Assembly (NCBI GenBank): GCA_964579725.1
Contig: CAZOHG010000106.1
Coordinates: 1-7,760, forward strand
Source of the DNA: CAZOHG01 sp964579725
GTDB lineage: Bacteria > Zhuqueibacterota > JdFR-76 > BMS3Abin05
Direction: 5' to 3'
DNA: 7,760 nucleotides
Positions 1 through 5,525 of the stretch are shown piece after piece; within the stretch, counting starts at the first letter, position 1; each line of letters begins with the position of its first letter. The position numbers were made by a program, and so were the translations under genes. A model generated the notes under the pieces. That model ran no database searches, had not been told where the DNA came from, and was given only the letters and a program-made list of their open reading frames with translations.

Positions 1-57
1 GTCTACCTCAAACCTTGTCTGACTTTGGGGGTAAAACCATTTTCACTCTGTAAACGT

Positions 58-61
58 GAGG
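58..61 (+). promoter_or_regulatory. Ribosome binding site deciding the start of the CsgG-domain gene
   Basis: GAGG lies nine bases before the ATG at 71. The reading frame is also open from a GTG at 56, but that GTG overlaps this Shine-Dalgarno motif and would add five residues (MRNCT) before an otherwise standard signal peptide. The ATG at 71 is therefore the better start. No promoter can be named in the 57 bases upstream; it may lie outside the window. Confidence 0.6.
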
Positions 62-70
62 AATTGCACT

Positions 71-1237
71 ATGACGAAGCGAATTGTGCTGCTGATTGCC
101 ATGATTGCCCTGTTTGTTTCGCAGGTTTACGCCCAATCAATGTGGTACCGTCAGTACAAAATGGGGCAAAGTGAATTGGCTGCCGGAAAATATGAAAAAG
201 CCGCCAATCATTTTCGTTTGGCTATTCGAGGCAAAGGAAAAGATTCCAAAAGCGTTCGGACGTACGGCATGCATTTCGAATCCTATTACCCGCACCGGGA
301 ATTGGGAATTGCTTATTATTATTTGAAAAAATATGATCTAGCGGTCAAAGAATTGCGAATCTCCATTGGACAATCACCTTCCCTTCGAGCAACCAAATTC
401 CTGGATTTGGCCAATCGTGCCAGAGGAGGAGAAGCGCCGCCCGAGCCGCAAACCGCTCAGCAGCCGGTTCAATCAACAGGAGAAACCTCTTCAAAAACAA
501 AAACTTTCAAGAAAAATGAACAGCTCATTGTAGGTAACAAAACGGTAAAGTTGGTGGGGGAACGCATGGGCATTGCGGTTTTGCCTTTTGAGAATAAAGG
601 TGCCAGCAAAGATTTGGGGGAGATTGTTTTGGACAAATTGACTACGGTTTTGGTAAACCAGAATCGCTTTAAAGTGATGGAAAGAGCGCAATTAAACAAA
701 ATTTTGGAAGAACAAAAATTGGGAATGTCAGGGATTCTGGATGCAGCCACTGCGGCTAAAATCGGAAAGGGCATTGGCGTGGACGCCATCGTCATGGGCA
801 GCGTGGTGTTGACCCAAAATGGCTCGGTGAGCATTGACGCGCGAGTCATCGATACGGAATCTGCACGGATTATTATTGCCCGCGACGCTTACACCGGGAG
901 TTCCGACATTCAAAGTGTGAAAAATGCGGTCGAAAATCTGGCGCACGCCATTGTGAAAGACCTACCCCTGGTGGACGGTTTCGTCATTCAGGTGAACGGG
1001 GATCAAATCATGTTGGACAAAGGCTTGACCAGCGGCTTAAAACCGGGCATGAAATGTATTATTTACCGAGAAGGGAAGGAAATCCGCCACCCGATAACCG
1101 GCGAGATCCTTGGTCGTGAAACCAAAATCATTGGCACGGTTCTGGTAAATGACGCTTTTGAGAAATATTGTATTGCCAAGCCAATCGCATTAAATGGGGG
1201 AGCCGTAACCGTGGGTGACAAATTTTTAACAAAATAG
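71..1237 (+). CDS. Periplasmic TPR protein with CsgG-type domain
   Basis: The protein has 388 residues when started at ATG 71. Residues 1-21 form a Sec signal peptide ending VYA, with cleavage before Gln22. There is no lipobox cysteine, unlike true CsgG, so a soluble periplasmic protein is likely. Residues about 25-110 contain two TPR-like helical pairs (for example around AAGKYEKAANHF and YYLKKYDLAVKEL). A Pro/Gln/Ser-rich linker spans about 120-148. Residues about 163-300 match the CsgG/LpoB-like fold family, with the hallmarks IAVLPFENKG, LTTVLVNQNRFKVMERAQL, a KILEEQ helix and a GVDAIVMGSV strand. The tail (301-388) resembles the small beta-domain found at the end of FlgT-like and other CsgG-containing proteins (a LKPGMKCIIYREG turn, then the ITGEILGRE segment). 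CsgG-domain proteins of this kind often accompany outer-membrane proteins, and an OMP gene follows after 39 bp. The likely role is envelope assembly or outer-membrane complex support. The exact partner is unknown. Confidence 0.85.
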   Translation: MTKRIVLLIAMIALFVSQVYAQSMWYRQYKMGQSELAAGKYEKAANHFRLAIRGKGKDSKSVRTYGMHFESYYPHRELGIAYYYLKKYDLAVKELRISIGQSPSLRATKFLDLANRARGGEAPPEPQTAQQPVQSTGETSSKTKTFKKNEQLIVGNKTVKLVGERMGIAVLPFENKGASKDLGEIVLDKLTTVLVNQNRFKVMERAQLNKILEEQKLGMSGILDAATAAKIGKGIGVDAIVMGSVVLTQNGSVSIDARVIDTESARIIIARDAYTGSSDIQSVKNAVENLAHAIVKDLPLVDGFVIQVNGDQIMLDKGLTSGLKPGMKCIIYREGKEIRHPITGEILGRETKIIGTVLVNDAFEKYCIAKPIALNGGAVTVGDKFLTK

Positions 1238-1276
1238 TCGGGAGAAACAAAAAATCGAACCAAATCCGGAGGAAAT

Positions 1277-2422
1277 ATGCGAAAATTCGTGCGAATATCC
1301 GTTGTGCTGGCTGTTGCTGTCTTCCCGTTTTTGGCACAAGCCCAATCGTCTCTGAATTTTACGGGAAGCGGGGCTCGGGCCTCCGCAATGGGGTACGCCT
1401 TTACGGGAGTGGCCGACGACGCCACAGCCATTTCCTGGAATGCGGCCGGTCTGTCTCAGCTCATTGCCCCCGAAGCTTCCGTTATTGCGCGTGTTTCGGC
1501 CGGCTCCATTTCAACGGAAGGCGCCGATTACAGTTTGGACAAATCCTCAAATTTTAATTTGAATTTCGCCAGTTTTGTTTTTCCTCTTTCCACGGGGACA
1601 ACCAGCATTGTATTAGGTGGCGCTTACCGCAATATTTTCGATATGAATCGCACGCTGACGTACAAAAATACCTCCACCGGTTCTGTCACGACATCCAAAA
1701 GCACAGGCGGGGTTTACGGGATTTCCCCGGCCGTGGCCGTGCAATTTATGCCCAATTTTTCTTTTGGCGCGACTTTCAATCTGCTAACCGGCAAACAGGA
1801 AAACTCCTTGGAAACAGACGGCAGTTCGATGGGTTCCGGGAGTTCAACCAAATTTTCCGGGACGTCCATTGAAATTGGTGCGCTGGCCAAATTTACAAGT
1901 TTTGCCCTGGGGGCGAATTACAAAATGCCCTACGCACTAAAAATGAAAAACTCCGATTCCGAATCCACGTTGAATGTGCCCCCGTTCATTTCACTCGGAG
2001 TGGCGTTTTGGCTCACGCAAAATCTCATGTTTTCCGTTGATTACCAGGCGCGTCCCTGGTCGAAGGCCACCTGGTCCACGGAGGGAAGCGAAGATACCAA
2101 TGCCGGGTTGGAAGATTGTAATTCGATCCATTTTGGGGGCGAATTTGTGATCAATTTCGGCGGGTTGGCCATTCCGCTGCGGGCCGGTTTTTACACAACC
2201 CCGCAGCCGTGGAAGGACGATGCTGACAAGAAGGTGACGGGAGGCATGCTGACGCTGGGCACGGGACTTGTTTTGAGAAAGGTTTCGTTAGATGCCAGCC
2301 TCGAAATGGGGGGACAAACTTACCAGTCGGAATTTTATGATTACAGCACGGATACGAGTCAACTGAGCGAAACCACCGATGCGGACGTCATTTTCACCGT
2401 TGGAGCGACCATCGGCTTGTAG
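1277..2422 (+). CDS. OmpP1/FadL- or PorV-like outer-membrane beta-barrel protein
   Basis: The protein has 381 residues. The start is set by GGAGG at 1268-1272, four bases before the ATG. Residues 1-22 are a signal peptide ending AQA. The mature N-terminus carries the segment GSGARASAMGYAFTGVADD, then ATAISWNAAGLSQL. This matches the N-terminal signature of the OmpP1/FadL/TodX superfamily and of PorV-like barrels (a Gly-Ala-Arg-x-x-x-Met-Gly-x-Ala motif, then W-N-x-A-G-L). The rest alternates short amphipathic strands with polar Ser/Thr/Gly/Asp-rich loops, as in a barrel of about 14 strands. The C-terminus (IFTVGATIGL) is a plausible last strand but ends in Leu rather than Phe. FadL-type barrels import hydrophobic compounds and PorV serves type IX secretion; the sequence does not decide between these or a third role. 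It is very probably co-transcribed with the preceding CsgG-domain gene, since no terminator lies in the 39-bp gap. Confidence 0.85.
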   Translation: MRKFVRISVVLAVAVFPFLAQAQSSLNFTGSGARASAMGYAFTGVADDATAISWNAAGLSQLIAPEASVIARVSAGSISTEGADYSLDKSSNFNLNFASFVFPLSTGTTSIVLGGAYRNIFDMNRTLTYKNTSTGSVTTSKSTGGVYGISPAVAVQFMPNFSFGATFNLLTGKQENSLETDGSSMGSGSSTKFSGTSIEIGALAKFTSFALGANYKMPYALKMKNSDSESTLNVPPFISLGVAFWLTQNLMFSVDYQARPWSKATWSTEGSEDTNAGLEDCNSIHFGGEFVINFGGLAIPLRAGFYTTPQPWKDDADKKVTGGMLTLGTGLVLRKVSLDASLEMGGQTYQSEFYDYSTDTSQLSETTDADVIFTVGATIGL

Positions 2423-2466
2423 GAAAAAGAAGGCGTTTCTAAATGAAAAGCACTGTGTTTTCACGG

Positions 2467-2498
2467 ACTGGCAGCTCCAAAGGCTGCCAGTTCTATTT
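2467..2498 (+). terminator. Rho-independent terminator after the outer-membrane barrel gene
   Basis: A perfect nine-base-pair stem (ACTGGCAGC at 2467-2475 with GCTGCCAGT at 2483-2491) closes a seven-base loop, TCCAAAG. It is followed by the T-rich tail TTCTATTT. The stem can extend after an internal loop through TTTTCA (2458-2463) pairing with TGAAAA (2498-2503). It sits about 45 bases after the stop codon of the barrel gene, so it probably ends the csgG-like/OMP transcript and separates it from the esterase. Confidence 0.8.
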
Positions 2499-2642
2499 GA
2501 AAAAGGAGAGACAGCTCGAAGGTTTTTGAACATAATTTTTGAACCCGTTTTTCAATCTTCCTTTATTAGCTTTTAGTGCGTTACAGTCCAGGCAGGTGTT
2601 TGTTCGTGGCGAAAAATCGTTTTGCGAAAAGGGGACTTGTTT

Positions 2643-2664
2643 TTTGATTGTGTTTTAAATCAAA
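2643..2664. promoter_or_regulatory. Perfect 7-bp palindrome upstream of the esterase gene (possible operator)
   Basis: TTTGATT (2643-2649) and AATCAAA (2658-2664) are exact inverted copies separated by eight bases. They lie about 107 bases before the esterase start, in the only region where its promoter can be. The size and spacing would fit a dimeric regulator site. The sequence is AT-rich, so chance is a real alternative and no regulator is known. Confidence 0.22.
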
Positions 2665-2667
2665 CGA

Positions 2668-2696
2668 TTGCATTACGTTGTATCCCTGAATAGGAT
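2668..2696 (+). promoter_or_regulatory. Weak sigma-70-like promoter candidate for the esterase gene
   Basis: TTGCAT (2668-2673) and TAGGAT (2691-2696) are separated by 17 bases, the preferred spacing. They match three of six and four of six consensus positions. The candidate would give a leader of about 65-70 bases and place the palindrome at 2643-2664 just upstream. If the host belongs to a lineage with a different promoter consensus, this call is void. Confidence 0.2.
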
Positions 2697-2770
2697 TCTG
2701 GGCCAAAGGATCTGCAGTCCACCCAAAATGTTTCTAACGAAAGTGATTTTGTGAAAGGAGCGCATCGAAA

Positions 2771-4789
2771 ATGAAAGGGTACAAAACTGCGGGCGTTGTT
2801 CTCGTTTATGTGGCAATGGTGATTTTTGGCGGATGTGCCAAGCCGGCCGCACACATTAAGTTGGCGTCCATTTTTGGTGACCACATGGTTTTGCAACAAA
2901 AAATCCCGATTCCCGTGTGGGGAACCGCCACGCCCGGGGGGCAGGTGCGGGTCACGCTGGCAAGCCAAACTCGGACGACAAAAACGGACAAAAACGGTCG
3001 TTGGCAGGTCACATTCAAGCCGCTTTCTGCCGGGGGCCCAATCACCCTGACGGTGGCAGGGCGCGACACAATCCGTTTGAAGGATATTTTGGTGGGTGAA
3101 GTGTGGCTGGCTTCGGGACAATCCAATATGGAATTTCCTGTTGCAGGAAGCTGGGCAAAAACCATGCACTACCGGGAGGAATTGGCCCATGCCAATTTCC
3201 CCCAAATCCGGCTGTTCAAGGTGGAAAAAACACGGGCGTACAAACCCCTTCAAAATGTGCGTAGCACCGGCTGGCAGCTTTGTGATTCGGCTTCGGTGGC
3301 CGGTTTTTCCGCCGTAGCGTATTTTTTTGGACGTGACTTGTACCGCAAATTGCACATTCCGATTGGTTTGGTTCAATCGTGTTGGGGCGGTACCACTGTG
3401 GAAGCCTGGATGAGTGCCGAAGGACTCAAGCCCTTTCCCCAGTTTGCCAGCGCCTTGAAATTGTTGGCGTTAGGGAAAAGCTCAGAGGACAGCATTTTGG
3501 CGGCCTATAAGAGCGACCTGACTGCCTGGGATAAGCGCGTTGCCGCCATTCTGGACAGTGTCGGCATTACCGCGCGCCATTGGGAAAATCCTGCCACCAA
3601 AACCGCCGATTGGGGCGAAATGACTTTGCCGACATTTTGGGAACGAGCGGGTTACCCCAATGTGGACGGCGTAGTGTGGTTTCGAAAGGAAGTGACCCTC
3701 CCAGCCAACTGGGCGGGCAAGCCGCTAAAATTGTCGCTGGGGCCCATTAACGACCGCGACGTTACCTGGTTTAACGGTGTCAAGGTTGGCAGTCGGCCCT
3801 ACGTGATGTTGTTTCGGGAGTACACCATTCCCGGCAAATTGGTGAAGCCAGGGAAAAACGTCATTGTGGTTCAGGATTTGGACATCGGAGGCAAAGGGGG
3901 CCTCTACGGACGCCCCGAAAATCTGAAGCTGGTTTTGGACAAAACCGATTCGATTTCCTTGGCCGGAAAGTGGAAATTTAAAATCGACCCCTTTCAGCTT
4001 CAAGTAAAAAAATTGCCGCGGCAGCCCGGCTTCCCCAGTTTGGCCAACATGCCGACTGTTTTGTACAACGCCATGATTTCCCCGCTCATTCCGATGGCCT
4101 TTCGCGGGGCAATCTGGTATCAGGGGGAATCCAACGCCGACCGCGCCTACGAGTACCGGGGTCTGTTTAAGGGGTTAATTCACGATTGGCGAAGGCATTG
4201 GAGTGAGGGAGATTTCCCCTTTTATTTTGTTCAGTTGGCCAATTTTATGAAAAGACGCCCCGAACCGGGAGAATCGAGCTGGGCAGAATTGCGCGAAGCC
4301 CAAACCATGGCTCTTTCTCTGCCGAATACGGGCATGGCGGTCACTATTGACATCGGCGACGCCACCAATATTCACCCCACCAATAAGCAAGAGGTCGGGA
4401 GACGACTGTCGCTAATTGCCCGGCACAATGTGTACGGGGAGAAGAATCTAACGTTTTCCGGCCCCCTGTACCATTCCATGAAAATTGAAGGAAATAAAAT
4501 CCGGATTTATTTTGATTTTGTGGATGGTGGTTTGGTGAGCAAAGGTAGCAAATCGGTGCAGGGCTTTGCCATTGCAGGAAAAGACCGGAAATTTTACTGG
4601 GCTCAGGCGAAAATCGAAGCAAATTCCGTTGTGGTGAGCAGTCCGCAGGTTCCCCGTCCCGTTGCGGTTCGCTACGCCTGGGCGGACAATCCCGCATGCA
4701 ATCTGTACAACAAAGTCGGCCTTCCGGCTTCACCGTTTCGCACCGACCGGTGGGACGGAATTACAAAGGGCAAGGTGTGGAAATACTAA
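2771..4789 (+). CDS. Sialate O-acetylesterase-family SGNH lipoprotein (CE20-like carbohydrate esterase)
   Basis: The protein has 672 residues. The start is supported by AAGGAG ten bases upstream. The N-terminus is hydrophobic and ends FGGC, so Cys22 is a likely lipidation site; the lipobox is imperfect (Phe at -3). An N-terminal beta-domain (about 28-105, with FGDHMVLQQ and a KTDKNGRWQV turn) precedes the SGNH/SASA hydrolase. Family marks are GQSNM (116-120, Ser118 the predicted nucleophile), IGLVQSCWGGTTVEAWMS (198-215), IWYQGESN (448-455), and IDIGDATNIHPTNK (526-539, His535 with Asp527/Asp530 as charge-relay candidates). The end YAWADNPACNLYN and PFRTD is typical of the family. Between about 280 and 415 the hydrolase is interrupted by a jelly roll like the GH2 sugar-binding domain (VVWFRKEVTLP, FNGVKVGS, LVKPGKNVIVV). 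Such enzymes deacetylate acetylated sugars or hemicellulose (xyloglucan esterases in CE20). The substrate here is not determined, and sialic acid is not implied by the name. It appears to be transcribed alone. Confidence 0.9.
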   Translation: MKGYKTAGVVLVYVAMVIFGGCAKPAAHIKLASIFGDHMVLQQKIPIPVWGTATPGGQVRVTLASQTRTTKTDKNGRWQVTFKPLSAGGPITLTVAGRDTIRLKDILVGEVWLASGQSNMEFPVAGSWAKTMHYREELAHANFPQIRLFKVEKTRAYKPLQNVRSTGWQLCDSASVAGFSAVAYFFGRDLYRKLHIPIGLVQSCWGGTTVEAWMSAEGLKPFPQFASALKLLALGKSSEDSILAAYKSDLTAWDKRVAAILDSVGITARHWENPATKTADWGEMTLPTFWERAGYPNVDGVVWFRKEVTLPANWAGKPLKLSLGPINDRDVTWFNGVKVGSRPYVMLFREYTIPGKLVKPGKNVIVVQDLDIGGKGGLYGRPENLKLVLDKTDSISLAGKWKFKIDPFQLQVKKLPRQPGFPSLANMPTVLYNAMISPLIPMAFRGAIWYQGESNADRAYEYRGLFKGLIHDWRRHWSEGDFPFYFVQLANFMKRRPEPGESSWAELREAQTMALSLPNTGMAVTIDIGDATNIHPTNKQEVGRRLSLIARHNVYGEKNLTFSGPLYHSMKIEGNKIRIYFDFVDGGLVSKGSKSVQGFAIAGKDRKFYWAQAKIEANSVVVSSPQVPRPVAVRYAWADNPACNLYNKVGLPASPFRTDRWDGITKGKVWKY

Positions 4790-4914
4790 GGAACGCCAAC
4801 AATTGGAAAACGGGTTTAAAGGCTTCTGATTTTCCGCTTGCGGCAGCGTGGTTTGCTGGCGGCGTGTTCAACCCAACCGAGAGGTTTGAATCTCGTGGAA
4901 AATTGGAAAAGGCA

Positions 4915-4950
4915 CCGGAGTAGTAGCGGCAATCTACCGGCTTTTCTATT
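4915..4950 (+). terminator. Weak hairpin with T-rich tail between esterase and cysteine-cluster genes
   Basis: CCG (4915-4917) plus GTAG (4920-4923) can pair with CTAC plus CGG (4934-4940), leaving a two-base bulge. The T-rich run CTTTTCTATT follows. The stem is short and bulged, so termination would be partial at best. The rest of the 176-bp gap holds a five-base-pair hairpin (CGAGA 4878-4882 with TCTCG 4891-4895) and no convincing promoter. Confidence 0.2.
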
Positions 4951-4965
4951 GGAGGGTAATAGCTA

Positions 4966-5493
4966 ATGCAAGGTGAATTTGAGGCGGAAAGAATTCCTAA
5001 AAATGTGTGTGACGCTTGCCCTATTGAGCAGGATTGTTGCACGCATTTGTCCGGATTGAAATTGACAGAACCGGAATTTCAAAGGCTTTTTGCCTCTTTC
5101 CATGAACAGTTGCGTATTCGCCGAATCGGGCCAATTTACGCCATTTCCGTAAAAAATCACGGTTCCTGCCCAAATTGGAAAGGACGGTGTTCTGTTTACG
5201 CCAATCGCGCAGTGGAGTGCAAACTTTTTCCCTACACAATCGGCCATATTCGGATTGGAAAGAAAAGGGTTCGAATTTCTTACCATTCCCGAACAAATTG
5301 TCCCTTCAAGAGCCGGCTTTTGTCTTCTCGTGAAGAAGCGGAAGCATTGATTTCCTCTTTTGCCCGGGAGGCATTTGGGTCGGTACAGCCGGTCAAAATT
5401 GAATACGAAACGGCGGTTGTTCGGTTCTTAGATGTCTTGGCAAAAGTACAAGGCATTGGCTTGTTTTTCAAACGAAAGGCGGGTTTTGAGTGA
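4966..5493 (+). CDS. YkgJ-like cysteine-cluster protein (putative metal or Fe-S binding)
   Basis: The protein has 175 residues. The ATG is preceded by GGAGG at 4951-4955, ten bases away. There is no signal peptide or membrane segment, so it is probably cytoplasmic. Cysteines are arranged as Cys15-x2-Cys18-x5-Cys24-Cys25, then Cys68, Cys75, Cys85 and Cys112. The core SCPNWKGRCSVYANRAVECK followed by LFPY matches the YkgJ/CxxCxxCC family (usual form C-P-x-L-x-x-x-G-x-C-x-I-Y-x-x-R-P-x-x-C-R-x-F-P), thought to chelate zinc or iron. No biochemical activity is established for most members. The basic C-terminal end (FFKRKAG) is unremarkable. The next gene starts 32 bp later, so the two are likely co-transcribed, although this protein is cytoplasmic and its neighbour secreted. 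The family call is good; the function is unknown. Confidence 0.75.
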   Translation: MQGEFEAERIPKNVCDACPIEQDCCTHLSGLKLTEPEFQRLFASFHEQLRIRRIGPIYAISVKNHGSCPNWKGRCSVYANRAVECKLFPYTIGHIRIGKKRVRISYHSRTNCPFKSRLLSSREEAEALISSFAREAFGSVQPVKIEYETAVVRFLDVLAKVQGIGLFFKRKAGFE

Positions 5494-5525
5494 TCTTTTT
5501 TGGAGTATTTTAACGGAGGGTTCGA

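Larger units (their letters stand above)
2423..2770. other. 348-bp intergenic region between two transcription units
   Basis: No gene is supported here. The open frame running from inside the barrel gene to 2576 lacks a ribosome binding site and recognisable protein character. The region holds a strong hairpin terminator near its left end and a stretch rich in T/A runs (2520-2660), including two copies of TTTTTGAAC about 13 bases apart. It also holds a short palindrome at 2643-2664 and a purine-rich ribosome binding site (AAGGAG, 2755-2760) ten bases before the esterase ATG. The esterase promoter should lie here. Confidence 0.6.

Noticed and set aside
2660..3376. A 238-codon open frame on the - strand opposite the esterase start
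   Set aside because: It lies mostly antisense to a clearly recognised esterase, its predicted protein has no family character, and no ribosome binding site supports it. It reads as a shadow of the + strand gene.
4344..4733. A 129-codon - strand open frame opposite the esterase 3' part
   Set aside because: The product is low in recognisable structure and rich in Pro, Arg and Ser, as is usual for antisense shadows, and the + strand carries conserved esterase motifs over the whole span.
4855..4866. GCTGGCGGCGTG, a 12-base match to the conserved 5' part of 16S rRNA
   Set aside because: The flanks do not continue the 16S sequence (no AGAGTTTGAT upstream, no ACACATGCAAG downstream), so it is a chance match and not an rRNA fragment.
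4878..4895. A T-arm-like hairpin with TTTGAAT in the loop, suggesting a tRNA remnant
   Set aside because: The stem does not pair in the T-arm register, and no acceptor, anticodon arm or CCA end can be placed around it.
4801..4910. AATTGGAAAA occurring at 4801 and again at 4901
   Set aside because: Only ten bases of low-complexity sequence are shared, the flanks differ, and related strings recur elsewhere, so it is not a convincing repeat.
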